From an uncultured Prevotella sp. (GTDB lineage Bacteria; Bacteroidota; Bacteroidia; Bacteroidales; Bacteroidaceae), in assembly GCA_934203355.1 (NCBI GenBank), contig CAKPZC010000004.1, forward strand, positions 1 through 64,000: a DNA stretch of 64,000 nt, in the 5' to 3' direction. This document shows, piece by piece, positions 54,307-63,424 of this stretch; position 1 is the stretch's first letter; each line of letters begins with the position of its first letter. The notes beneath the pieces were generated by a model, which made no database searches, had not been told where the DNA came from, and was given only the letters and a program-made list of their open reading frames with translations. The position numbers and the translations under genes are program-made.

Positions 54307-55782
54307 ATGGAAAAACAGAACAACTATTCACATATATTAAAATACACCGGACTGTTTGGCGGTGTGCAGGGACTTAATATCCTTATGGGTCTTGTGCGCA
54401 ACAAGCTTGTTGCCTTGTTGCTCGGACCTATGGGAATGGGACTTGTCGCCCTGTTTTCTTCCACCATAAAGCTTGTAGGCGATTCTACCAACTTTGGACT
54501 GTCGATAAGTGCCGTCAGGGACATTTCCGCAGCCTATGAAAGTGGCGACAAGGAAAAATTGGCTCATCGCGTTTCGGTGTTTCGCCACTGGTGTCTGCTC
54601 ACCTCCTTGCTTGGTTTTGTGGTGTGTTTGGTTTTGGCTCCTTGGCTCGACCATTGGGCGTTCTCGTGGGGCGACCACACAATGCATTTCATGTTGCTCG
54701 CGCCAGTTGTAGGTTTCACAACATTCTCGTCGGGCGAACTGGCTATTCTTAAAGCCACCCGACAACTTCAAGCGGTGGCAGTAAGCTCGGTTTATGTGGC
54801 AATAGCCACTCTGATAATGTCGATACCTATATATTATATATGGGGCATGAAGGGTATTGTGCCGTCGTTGGTGCTTGTCACTATGTCGCAATTGCTGATT
54901 GTCATGCGGTTTTCTATGCGTGCCTTCCCTATGCGACTGTGTCTGAGTCGCTCGTTGTTGAGCGAAGGCAAGGGCTTCATAGGACTTGGATTGGCGTTTG
55001 TTATGGCAGGCATGGCAGGAAGCGGAGCAGAGATGGGCATACGTGCTTTTCTTAACCGTGCAGGAGGCACTGATGTTGTGGGACTCTACAATGCCGCGTA
55101 TGTAATGATATTCACCTATGCAGGAATGATATTCACGGCGATGGAAACCGACTATTATCCCCGTCTGTCGTCGATAGGCACATTAGGTGGCGAATTCAAC
55201 AGCGTTGTAAACACCCAGATAGAAGTGTCGCTGCATCTTGTCTCCCCAATGCTTGTGGCGTTTATAATGTCAATGCCATTGCTCTTGCCGGCTATGTATA
55301 GCGGCAAGTTTCTGCCGGTATTGCCCATGATGCAAGTGGCTGCACTCTCGATGTATGCCCGTGCCATGTATCTGCCAATAGAGTATATATCCCTCTCGCG
55401 TGGCGACTCACTCACCTATTTCTTTGTCGAGGCAACGGCTGCCGCCTTGCTTGTTGTGGGTGTCACCTTAGGCTACATTACTTACGGATTGTGGGGAGCC
55501 GGCTTGGGCATTTCTGTAGCGTCGTTTACGGAGCTTGTCTTTGTGTGTGTGTGCTACCGTCTGCGCTATGGCTATAGGTTGTCGTCGTCGGTTGTGCGCA
55601 CAGTGGCTATTCATCTTACGGTTGGATTGTTGGTGTATGCCACAACTTTGCTCGACAACATTTGGCTAAGTGTAGCGTTGGGAGCAGTGCTTTTTGTAGC
55701 CGACTCTTATTATACTCTTAATGTGTTGCATAAGAACACAGACATAATTGATAAGATAAGGAAACGGCTGAAAAGAATATGA
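54307..55782 (+). CDS. O-antigen translocase-type flippase
   Basis: 491 residues with about 12-14 membrane helices. The N-terminus (LKYTGLFGGVQGLNILMGL, RNKLVALLLGPMGMGLVALF) is typical of Wzx/WzxE-type translocases of the MATE/PST superfamily. It probably flips undecaprenyl-linked glycan. Its stop is 7 bp from the stop of the convergent HD-domain gene. Confidence 0.85.
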   Translation: MEKQNNYSHILKYTGLFGGVQGLNILMGLVRNKLVALLLGPMGMGLVALFSSTIKLVGDSTNFGLSISAVRDISAAYESGDKEKLAHRVSVFRHWCLLTSLLGFVVCLVLAPWLDHWAFSWGDHTMHFMLLAPVVGFTTFSSGELAILKATRQLQAVAVSSVYVAIATLIMSIPIYYIWGMKGIVPSLVLVTMSQLLIVMRFSMRAFPMRLCLSRSLLSEGKGFIGLGLAFVMAGMAGSGAEMGIRAFLNRAGGTDVVGLYNAAYVMIFTYAGMIFTAMETDYYPRLSSIGTLGGEFNSVVNTQIEVSLHLVSPMLVAFIMSMPLLLPAMYSGKFLPVLPMMQVAALSMYARAMYLPIEYISLSRGDSLTYFFVEATAAALLVVGVTLGYITYGLWGAGLGISVASFTELVFVCVCYRLRYGYRLSSSVVRTVAIHLTVGLLVYATTLLDNIWLSVALGAVLFVADSYYTLNVLHKNTDIIDKIRKRLKRI

Positions 55783-55789
55783 CACACTC

Positions 55790-56428
55790 TCATCCCCCTA
55801 TAAGTTCTTGAAAAAGTTGTTCGAAACAGGCGCGCATTGCTTTGCGGTCGATTATCATTTCGCGTATCTCCCTCAGATATTTCTCGTTTGGCGAGTTGGG
55901 TAGCCACAACTTTATGTATCCGTGGCTGGAATATTTGTGCTCCATGTGGTCTACAAAACGCTCCCAATGTTCCTCCTTGCTCTTCTCTGGGTAATGGTCG
56001 AGTCCATATTCTATAGTGCGGCGGAATACGTGGTCGGGCTCAAGGTCGCGGTCGGCCTCGGCTACTATTTTTCCATAGATGCTGCGTGGAGCGTGTGATG
56101 CAGAAGCGCGGTGGTCCTCAACTGCCTCTTTCATAATCTTAAGCTGCTCTTGGCTAAACCATCGGCGCAGACGTCGGTCGGCAAGCAATATTTTGCCACT
56201 TGTTATATGGTGTATGGCACGCGGCCCCTCAAGTCCGAGGTCGTGGTAGGCAGCGATGACGTATGACATGTTGATGTCGGCTCCGGTGGATAGGGCGAGA
56301 GCCAACGACTTCTTTATCACATGGTTGGCGTGGCTAAGATTGTGCGCACGGTCGAAGTCGTTGTATCTTGGCAGTATGTTTTGCTCGACAAATTCCATGA
56401 GGTCGAGGCTTACATTTCTTGTATCCAT
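55790..56428 (-). CDS. HD-domain protein
   Basis: 212 residues. Metal-binding residues are in AHNLSHANHV, AAYHDLGLEG and a later EDHRAS, the H...HD...H layout of HD phosphohydrolases. The substrate is unknown. It has no membrane or sensor domain. It shares a fully overlapping divergent promoter with menA. Confidence 0.82.
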   Translation of the reverse strand: MDTRNVSLDLMEFVEQNILPRYNDFDRAHNLSHANHVIKKSLALALSTGADINMSYVIAAYHDLGLEGPRAIHHITSGKILLADRRLRRWFSQEQLKIMKEAVEDHRASASHAPRSIYGKIVAEADRDLEPDHVFRRTIEYGLDHYPEKSKEEHWERFVDHMEHKYSSHGYIKLWLPNSPNEKYLREIREMIIDRKAMRACFEQLFQELIGG

Positions 56429-56450
56429 AGGTGAATGATATTATGATTTA

Positions 56451-56486
56451 CTTGCAAAATTACTTTATTATAGTTAAATTTGCAAG
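56451..56486. promoter_or_regulatory. Fully overlapping divergent promoters for menA and the HD gene
   Basis: Plus strand: CTTG (56451-56454), 20 bp, TAAATTTG (56475-56482). Minus strand: CTTG (56483-56486), 20 bp, TAATTTTG (56455-56462). Each -33 box abuts the other promoter's -7 box. The arms CTTGCAAAATTA and TAAATTTGCAAG are inverted copies at 11 of 12 positions. Confidence 0.75.
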
Positions 56487-56512
56487 AAACAACTGATAAA
56501 AAGACAAAGATA

Positions 56513-57442
56513 ATGGATGAAACAAATGTTAGGGTTAATTCCCTGAAGGCTTGGATTCTTGCCGCACGGCCTAAGACTCTGATTGGAGCTGCGGTGCCTG
56601 TAATGATAGGCATAGCATGTGCTGTGGCTCTGTATGGATGGAGCGGCATAAGGGTAGTGCCGGCTGTGCTGTGTATGATGTTTGCGTTGATAATGCAGAT
56701 TGACGCAAACTTTGTGAACGATTATTTCGATTTTATGAAGGGCACCGACGACGAGCAACGTCTTGGTCCCAAACGTGCCTGCGCGCAAGGATGGATAACG
56801 GCATCGGCTATGCGTAGTGGTTTATTCGTTACTACTCTCTTGGCTTGCATCGTTGGACTGCCACTGGTATATTATGGTGGTTGGGAGATGATAATGGTTG
56901 GACTGGCATGTGTTGTCTTCTGCTTTCTGTATACCATATCGTTCTCGTACATCGGGCTTGGCGATTTGCTTGTGCTCGTGTTCTTTGGTATTGTGCCGGT
57001 TTGCATGACCTATTGGCTCACGGCTCCTCCTACCGCGCTTACGTCTATTCCGTTTGCCGTGGTATTGATGTCGATAGCTTGCGGACTGATTATTGACACA
57101 TTGCTCGTGGTAAACAACTATCGCGACATCGACAACGATAGGCGAGCAGGAAAGCTTACGCTTATTGTGCGCATTGGCGAGCGCGGCGGACTGGTTTTGT
57201 ATCTTATGCTTGGACTTGTAGGCACCATTCTGGCTATTGTAGGTGTTGTGCTTCTCGATTGGCACGACGGACAATGGACACAATCGCTATTAATTATATA
57301 CACGCCATTCCATACATGGGCGTTCAACGAGATACGATGTATAAGGAAAGGTGCCGAGCTAAACCGTGTGCTTGGAATGACGGCACGCAATATGTTTATA
57401 TTCGGATTGCTTGCATCGGCTGCCCTTGTATTTGCCAACTGA
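56513..57442 (+). CDS. menA: 1,4-dihydroxy-2-naphthoate prenyltransferase
   Basis: 309 residues from the ATG at 56513; an ATG at 56480 lies in the promoter. A UbiA-type membrane protein with about eight helices. The first Asp motif is NDYFDFMKGTD and the second NNYRDIDNDRRAGK; both bind prenyl-diphosphate Mg2+. It makes demethylmenaquinone, the quinone used by the Nqr complex encoded elsewhere in the window. Confidence 0.92.
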   Translation: MDETNVRVNSLKAWILAARPKTLIGAAVPVMIGIACAVALYGWSGIRVVPAVLCMMFALIMQIDANFVNDYFDFMKGTDDEQRLGPKRACAQGWITASAMRSGLFVTTLLACIVGLPLVYYGGWEMIMVGLACVVFCFLYTISFSYIGLGDLLVLVFFGIVPVCMTYWLTAPPTALTSIPFAVVLMSIACGLIIDTLLVVNNYRDIDNDRRAGKLTLIVRIGERGGLVLYLMLGLVGTILAIVGVVLLDWHDGQWTQSLLIIYTPFHTWAFNEIRCIRKGAELNRVLGMTARNMFIFGLLASAALVFAN

Positions 57443-57544
57443 TGGCAGACGACTGTGTCAGCTTTATTTATAGGGATAAAGGCAGATAATAGTTAACTAA
57501 AAGCGTTAACATATATACTGATGTACGTTTGGTTTAGTATATAA

Positions 57545-57597
57545 AAAACAACCTGTAGGATATATGGCATTATGTCATGCTCCTACAGGTTGTTTTC
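57545..57597. terminator. Bidirectional terminator between menA and the porin gene
   Basis: AACAACCTGTAGGA (57547-57560) pairs with TCCTACAGGTTGTT (57581-57594), with A runs before and T after. It fits both convergent genes. Confidence 0.85.
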
Positions 57598-57621
57598 TTT
57601 ATGATGTTTTGCTTGCGCCTC

Positions 57622-59988
57622 TTAGTTGAAGAAGTTCCAACTCAGTCCAAAACGCAGTATGCGCTGATTGAGCGGATAGTGTGGCGTTAGGAAATAGTCG
57701 CGGTTGCCCTGTCCTGCGTTCACATGGCTCATCATTACGAAGAATCGTGTGTGTTGCAGATGGAAGTTGGCGTAGACGTTCACTATTGGGTAGTTGCCCA
57801 CCTGTGTGCGGTTGTCGCCAGTCTGCACGGCATACTGACCGAGAGCCGGACTATAGTCGGGCGCATAATACTTTGTGAAGTAGCGTGCGTCGGCACCAAA
57901 GTCGCATTTCAGAACCTTTGCTATCTTGAACTTCAGATAGAGGTTTGTGTAGATATTGAGGTCGGGCACTGGCATTGCAGTCTGGTTTGACGATTTCTGA
58001 TAAGTAATCAGGTTTTCCCAGCGTAGTATACCAAGTTTGAAGTCCTGCTTTACGGCAAGCGTAAGTAGGCTTATTGCTCCTCCTTCTTGTTTCACGGCAA
58101 GCGTATTGCCCGTTCTTTCATAGCTGTCGTTGACATTGTAGCCCATTGTGAAGTAGGTGTGGTTCTTTACGTTGTCAACAGCCACGCGCACCGTTGTCTT
58201 TGTCTTGTCGTAGGTGAACAGGCCCTCAATGCGTGAGTGTATAATCTTCGACATGTCGTCGTTGTCCCACCAGAAATGCTTCGAGTGATAGTGGCGGTAG
58301 TAGAATGTAGGGTTTAGGCTGTGGAAGAATCCGCGAGCCTGAAGTCTTACAGTGTCGCCTAATAACTTGAAGTTAAGGTTTGCGTTTGCGTCCACCTTAA
58401 GCTGTCCTGCATCCTTGCCCTGAAGCCAAGTCTCGGCAGTTACGTTATAGTGTAGTGTGCGTCCCTCCGACTTGATGAGCTGTGCACCTATGCTTAGATT
58501 ATGCTCATTGTATGAAGTGGTGGCATTTACAGAGTCGGGTAGAGCGAAGTGTCTTAAGTCCGACGTTACGAAAGCCTTCAGTCCTGCTTTAGCCCATTTG
58601 TTAAACCCTTCGAGCAAGGAAATGGCAAACGTGTTCTGCAGACGATAGTGTGTGGTCTTGTCGTAGATGGAGTCGCCCGAGTATTTGCTCATCGAGTTGT
58701 AGGTCTCGGCATAGAAGTCCTGAGGTGTTTGATATGCCTGATATATGCGGTTGTAAGTGTCAAACTTCAATGTGTGTATAAAGCTTGTCACGGGAACGTA
58801 CTCGTCTTTTAACCACATAGTGTCTTGTGCGGCCTTTGCTTCCTTGCGCTTCAAGCTGTCGACGGCTTCCTTGCCATTCACGGCAATGCGATTGTTGCCA
58901 GCCTTGTTGCCTATGCTGTCGTTTGGAATATTGCCAGAAGTTGCAATCTTGGCATTGTCGGGTCGTCCGCTATACGTTGGCTTTTTATAGTTCTTCTCGT
59001 CGAAGTCGCGGCCCTCACGTTTTGCCTTTCGTCGCGCCTCTTCCATTTCTTCCTTGGCAGAGTTTTCTTTTTGCGACTCCATGGCAAACTTCTTTGCCTT
59101 GATTTCCTCCTCGGTCATCTTCACCTTGCGGTTGAATCCTACGCTGTAGCGGTGGGTGAAGAATATATGGTTGTTGTCGTTGCGGTTCCAGTTCTGCTCA
59201 AGCACAGTTGGAATTTCGCTTGTGGAGAAGTTGTCGTCAAAACTCTCTGGATGTTTGATGTATTCGTCGTTGGTGATGCCGCCATTCTCTGTCACCTTTT
59301 GGTGTAGGGTTGAGAAGAGCAAATGGGCTTGGTAGCGGTCGCCTAAATACGATCCGTACATGAGATATTTGAAGTGCGACGTGCTTTGGTTGGAATAGTA
59401 GCCACGTCCATACAGATAGTCGAAGTTGAATCCGGCACCAATACGCTTTCCGGCGTTGACTCCAAACTTAGCCACAAAATGGTCTTCGCCGTTGGTGCGG
59501 TCGCCTGCGTTGTTGTATGTGATATTGGTGAAAGGCGACAGCGTGTTGGTGAAATGGAAGTTCTCAACAGGTGTCACCACATAGTCGTATGGCTGTGTGA
59601 AAATAAACTGTTCTGTTTCAGGTCGGTCGACGAATATACGGTTGATGCGCGGCGCTCCAAGGTTGCCGGTTGTGTTGTATTCCCCTCTTAGTCCAGTGGT
59701 GAATATGGTGTTAGGGAACATATGCGATGCGGTGTCTACCTCAGCTTTCTGTATGTCACCGAAGCGTTTGTCCACAGTCCATACCTTGATGCCTCGCGGA
59801 ATTTCCTTGTCGGTGCCGAGCGAATCAGCCATGTTTTTGTTTGGCTGGTTGTTGTTGCTGTTGCCGATGTCGGAGTTCAACTGTCTGAAGTCGTCGTATT
59901 GTGCCAATGCCGTTGTCGGCAGACACAAAATGGCGACAATGAGTGATAATATGAATCTTTTATTTTGCTTTGTCATTTTGTTGTTCAT
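57622..59988 (-). CDS. Putative porin
   Basis: 788 residues from the ATG at 59988, whose ATGA overlaps the preceding small gene; an upstream reading to 60012 is less likely. A signal peptide (RFILSLIVAILCLPTTALAQ) is followed by a long barrel-type sequence ending in LRFGLSWNFFN. This is the Bacteroidetes 'putative porin' family. A charged insert rich in Lys/Glu (about 290-385) interrupts the barrel. Solute unknown. Confidence 0.82.
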   Translation of the reverse strand: MNNKMTKQNKRFILSLIVAILCLPTTALAQYDDFRQLNSDIGNSNNNQPNKNMADSLGTDKEIPRGIKVWTVDKRFGDIQKAEVDTASHMFPNTIFTTGLRGEYNTTGNLGAPRINRIFVDRPETEQFIFTQPYDYVVTPVENFHFTNTLSPFTNITYNNAGDRTNGEDHFVAKFGVNAGKRIGAGFNFDYLYGRGYYSNQSTSHFKYLMYGSYLGDRYQAHLLFSTLHQKVTENGGITNDEYIKHPESFDDNFSTSEIPTVLEQNWNRNDNNHIFFTHRYSVGFNRKVKMTEEEIKAKKFAMESQKENSAKEEMEEARRKAKREGRDFDEKNYKKPTYSGRPDNAKIATSGNIPNDSIGNKAGNNRIAVNGKEAVDSLKRKEAKAAQDTMWLKDEYVPVTSFIHTLKFDTYNRIYQAYQTPQDFYAETYNSMSKYSGDSIYDKTTHYRLQNTFAISLLEGFNKWAKAGLKAFVTSDLRHFALPDSVNATTSYNEHNLSIGAQLIKSEGRTLHYNVTAETWLQGKDAGQLKVDANANLNFKLLGDTVRLQARGFFHSLNPTFYYRHYHSKHFWWDNDDMSKIIHSRIEGLFTYDKTKTTVRVAVDNVKNHTYFTMGYNVNDSYERTGNTLAVKQEGGAISLLTLAVKQDFKLGILRWENLITYQKSSNQTAMPVPDLNIYTNLYLKFKIAKVLKCDFGADARYFTKYYAPDYSPALGQYAVQTGDNRTQVGNYPIVNVYANFHLQHTRFFVMMSHVNAGQGNRDYFLTPHYPLNQRILRFGLSWNFFN

Positions 59989-60269
59989 TGGCGGATGAAT
60001 CTGAAGCAGCATTCTGCCATCTTGAACGCCATGGCGGTCAGTATGACAATAGTGCCTGTCGTGCGGTCGTGGAAATAGAACAATGCCATGCCTGCTATAG
60101 CTCCCAGCATGAAGATGATGTTGAGAATGTTGCGTATTTTGAAATACTTGTCGTTTGAGGCGTCGCGGCGGTGGTGGCGCATGGGTCGACGCACAGTTTG
60201 CATGTTTTCGTTCTCGCCAATGGTATTGGTTTTGTCGTGTATTGGCGTTATATTTTCGCTGTTTTCCAT
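59985..60269 (-). CDS. Small two-helix membrane protein
   Basis: 94 residues. A polar N-terminus with PMRHHRRD is followed by two hydrophobic helices (ILNIIFMLGAIAGMALFYF and GTIVILTAMAFKMAECC). It overlaps the porin start by 4 bp, so the two are translationally coupled. No known family was recognised. Confidence 0.7.
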   Translation of the reverse strand: MENSENITPIHDKTNTIGENENMQTVRRPMRHHRRDASNDKYFKIRNILNIIFMLGAIAGMALFYFHDRTTGTIVILTAMAFKMAECCFRFIRQ

Positions 60270-60319
60270 AATCGTCGTTTTATGTGTGATGTGACATTAG
60301 CTTATATCACATTTCTGCT

Positions 60320-60991
60320 TTATTTCATTTTCTTCTCTATATATCTGAAAATCTCGTCCTTGCGGTCTATTGTGCCCTTTCTGAATTTTGCAGTTCCAGG
60401 TATGAGTTTAGTGCGCTTCTTGTTGACGGCATACTTGTCGGCAATCCATTTTTCGGCAGTCTCGTGGAATCCCGTAGAGCGTCCTTCCTCGTAGCTGAAA
60501 CTCATTCGCTCCATTGAGATGTGTAATTTCTCGTCGTCGCATTTTGCAATGATGACATAGTTGAACTTGGAGCGGTCGAGCGATATGAAACTTTTGGAGA
60601 ATTCCAGCCATTCCTGGTATCGTGCCACAATGCTGTGCTCTTTGCGGTTGATTAGTGCGATGTTGCTGTTTATTTGGTTGTCGCTATGTGCAAGACTGTC
60701 GAGAGCTGTGTATGCGAGGTCATAAATTTGCTGTGCTGTCTTGCCTTTGAATTCTATATCGTGCTCGAACACCACTTTGCCGTCTACTTCCGGAACAGCA
60801 CCTTCTTTGATGTATTGCCAGTCTTTAATCTCGGCGGTCTTTGAGGCGTCGGTCTTGCCAGCCTCTGTCTGTTTCTTGTTGTCATTTGTGGCGTTCTTGT
60901 TGTCTTGTTGTGCTGTGGGAAGCTCCCATTCGCTTTGCGCCGCACACATTAGCGGACAGCATAAAAGAAACAAAAAAAGAATCTTCTTCAT
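60320..60991 (-). CDS. DUF4468-type exported protein
   Basis: 223 residues. A signal peptide (MKKILFLFLLCCPLMCAAQ), a Lys/Asn/Thr-rich linker and a domain from about residue 75 (KVVFEHDIEFKGKTAQQIYD) with the TBP-like DUF4468 pattern. Function unknown; probably periplasmic. The gene precedes the small membrane protein on the same strand by 50 bp. Confidence 0.75.
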   Translation of the reverse strand: MKKILFLFLLCCPLMCAAQSEWELPTAQQDNKNATNDNKKQTEAGKTDASKTAEIKDWQYIKEGAVPEVDGKVVFEHDIEFKGKTAQQIYDLAYTALDSLAHSDNQINSNIALINRKEHSIVARYQEWLEFSKSFISLDRSKFNYVIIAKCDDEKLHISMERMSFSYEEGRSTGFHETAEKWIADKYAVNKKRTKLIPGTAKFRKGTIDRKDEIFRYIEKKMK

Positions 60992-61037
60992 ATTGCAATA
61001 ATTGTATTGTTGTCTTTAAATGTATTTAATAATGATG

Positions 61038-61045
61038 CAAAAGTA
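61038..61045 (-). promoter_or_regulatory. -7 box of the DUF4468 gene
   Basis: TACTTTTG on the minus strand, 47 bp before the start codon. No clear -33 element. Confidence 0.45.
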
Positions 61046-61114
61046 CAAAATATAATCCTACGATTGCTCCATTATTGATTATTTAACATTGCCCCATTAT
61101 TCATGGTGCCTTGT

Positions 61115-63187
61115 TCATGCGTTCTCTTTGTCGAGCAACGACTGTAGTCGCACAATCTCGTCGCGGTATTGTGCTGCTTGCAAGAAATCGAGGTTCTTTG
61201 CAGCCTCTTTCATGAGTGATGTGGTGTCGGCAATGCTCTTTTCGAGTTGCTTGCGTGTCATGCGTGTCACAATCGGGTCGGCTGCATATGCATACGGTTC
61301 TGGTTCGATATAGGGCTTGTATTGCTTGGCGACACGTCTTTCCTGTGGCGCTTGTGCGTCTGTTCGCGCTCCGCCTTGCTGCTCGTTTTGGGCTATGCTG
61401 GCAAGCGACACCTTGATGTCCTTGCGTATCTGTTGTGGTATGATGCCATGGTCTTCGTTGTATTTCAGCTGTATTTGGCGTCGGCGTGAAGTCTCGTCGA
61501 TGGTTTTCTGCATACTGTCGGTAATCTTGTCGGCATACATAATTACCTTACCGTTTACGTTTCGGGCAGCGCGTCCTGCCGTCTGTGTCAGCGAGCGGTG
61601 GCTACGAAGAAAGCCTTCCTTGTCGGCGTCGAGTATAGCCACAAGCGACACTTCTGGCAGGTCGAGTCCTTCGCGCAATAAGTTCACTCCCACCAGCACG
61701 TCGTATAATCCAGCTCTAAGGTCGTTCATTATTTGCACTCGGTCGAGTGTTGCCACGTCGCTGTGGATATAGTTGGCGCGTATGTCGTGGTTTAGCAGAT
61801 ATTCGGTCAATTCCTCTGCCATGCGCTTGGTGAGTGTAGTGACAAGCACACGCTCGTCGCGGTCGTGGCGCTCGATGATCTCCTCCAGAAGGTCGTCTAT
61901 CTGGTTCTCGCTCGGTCGCACTTCGATGATAGGGTCAAGAAGACCAGTTGGACGTATTATCTGCTCAACAACCACTCCGCCAGCTTCTTGCAATTCGAAG
62001 TCGGCTGGGGTAGCCGATACATAAACTATTTGGTTTATCATATCCATGAACTCGTCGAATTTCAAAGGACGGTTGTCGAATGCAGCCGGAAGACGGAAAC
62101 CGTATTCCACAAGGTTCTGCTTTCTTGCTCGGTCGCCACCATACATGGCACTAATTTGTGGCACGCTGACGTGGCTTTCGTCAATAAACATTAGGTAGTC
62201 CTTCGGGAAGAAGTCGAGAAGGCAATAAGGACGTTGACCTGGTTCACGCCCATCGAAATAGCGCGAATAGTTCTCGATGCCCGAACAGTGGCCAAGTTCC
62301 TTTATCATCTCCATGTCGTATTCCACGCGTTCCTTGATGCGTTGGGCACGTATGTGGTCGCCAATGCCTTCAAAGAAGTCGACTTGTTTGGTCAGGTCGT
62401 CTTGGATAAGGCGGATGGCGTTTTCGGTCTGCTCTTTAGAGGTGACAAAGAGGTTGGCTGGATAAATATGGTATTCCTCGAAGTCGGCAATGCGGTGGAA
62501 TGTCTCGCTGTCGAGTTCTTCGATGGAGTCAATCTCGTCGTCCCACCATGTTATGCGCAGCACATTGTCGCTATATGCCATGAACACGTCCACAGTGTCG
62601 CCTTTCACTCGGAAATTGCCGCGTTTTAGCTCTATGTCGTTGCGTAAGTAGAGAGCATCGACAAGCTTGCGCAGAAATTCGTTGCGGTCGACGGTCTGTC
62701 CTCGCTTTATGCCTATCACGCTATTTGCCATTGCGGTAGGCCCTCCCATACCATAGATGCACGACACCGACGATACGACTATCACATCCTTCCTACCGGA
62801 AAGAAGTGCGCTGACAGCCGATAGTCTCAGTTTGTCGATGTCTTCGTTTATGGCAAGGTCTTTCTCTATATATGTGTCGGAAGACGGAAGGTAGGCTTCC
62901 GGTTGGTAATAATCATAGTATGAAACATAATATTCTACGGCATTTTCGGGGAAAAAACTCTTCATCTCCTCATACAATTGCGCAGCAAGCGTCTTGTTGT
63001 GGCTCAGAATGAGGGTGGGGCGGCCTATGTTGGCAATGACGTTAGCCATAGTAAAGGTCTTGCCCGATCCCGTCACACCAAGCAACACCTGTGCGTGTTC
63101 GCCATCGTTTATTCCTTCGGTAAGTTGCTTTATTGCCTCGGGTTGGTCGCCTGTGGGCGAGAATCGTGATGTTATCTTAAAATCCAT
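61115..63187 (-). CDS. uvrB: Excinuclease ABC subunit B
   Basis: 690 residues. The Walker A motif is GVTGSGKTFTMANV. The damage-sensing beta hairpin is YYDYYQPEAYLPSSDTYIE. Helicase motifs (DESHVSVPQ, TAGRAARN) and a C-terminal UVR domain that binds UvrC (about 640-690) are present. It verifies DNA lesions for nucleotide excision repair in the cytoplasm. Confidence 0.97.
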   Translation of the reverse strand: MDFKITSRFSPTGDQPEAIKQLTEGINDGEHAQVLLGVTGSGKTFTMANVIANIGRPTLILSHNKTLAAQLYEEMKSFFPENAVEYYVSYYDYYQPEAYLPSSDTYIEKDLAINEDIDKLRLSAVSALLSGRKDVIVVSSVSCIYGMGGPTAMANSVIGIKRGQTVDRNEFLRKLVDALYLRNDIELKRGNFRVKGDTVDVFMAYSDNVLRITWWDDEIDSIEELDSETFHRIADFEEYHIYPANLFVTSKEQTENAIRLIQDDLTKQVDFFEGIGDHIRAQRIKERVEYDMEMIKELGHCSGIENYSRYFDGREPGQRPYCLLDFFPKDYLMFIDESHVSVPQISAMYGGDRARKQNLVEYGFRLPAAFDNRPLKFDEFMDMINQIVYVSATPADFELQEAGGVVVEQIIRPTGLLDPIIEVRPSENQIDDLLEEIIERHDRDERVLVTTLTKRMAEELTEYLLNHDIRANYIHSDVATLDRVQIMNDLRAGLYDVLVGVNLLREGLDLPEVSLVAILDADKEGFLRSHRSLTQTAGRAARNVNGKVIMYADKITDSMQKTIDETSRRRQIQLKYNEDHGIIPQQIRKDIKVSLASIAQNEQQGGARTDAQAPQERRVAKQYKPYIEPEPYAYAADPIVTRMTRKQLEKSIADTTSLMKEAAKNLDFLQAAQYRDEIVRLQSLLDKENA

Positions 63188-63374
63188 GTCTATATGTGTG
63201 TGTTATAATGACCATAGCGCATTAAACTCGCGTGGATTTACAAAAATAGTAAAAAGCTTGAAAACACACAAGCGAATCGGGCTTAATGTTCCAATTAAAT
63301 GCATAAAACAACAAAATAGGCATGTGGTAAAGGCAAAAGAGCGTGAAGATTCTATAAAAAAACAGCCCTTTACT

Positions 63375-63404
63375 TTGTAAATAGGTGAATAATGTGTATT
63401 TTTG
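63375..63404 (+). promoter_or_regulatory. bamD promoter
   Basis: TTTG (63375-63378), 18 bp, TATTTTTG (63397-63404), 20 bp before the ATG at 63425. Confidence 0.65.
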
Positions 63405-63424
63405 CACTTCAAAAATAATGAGTT

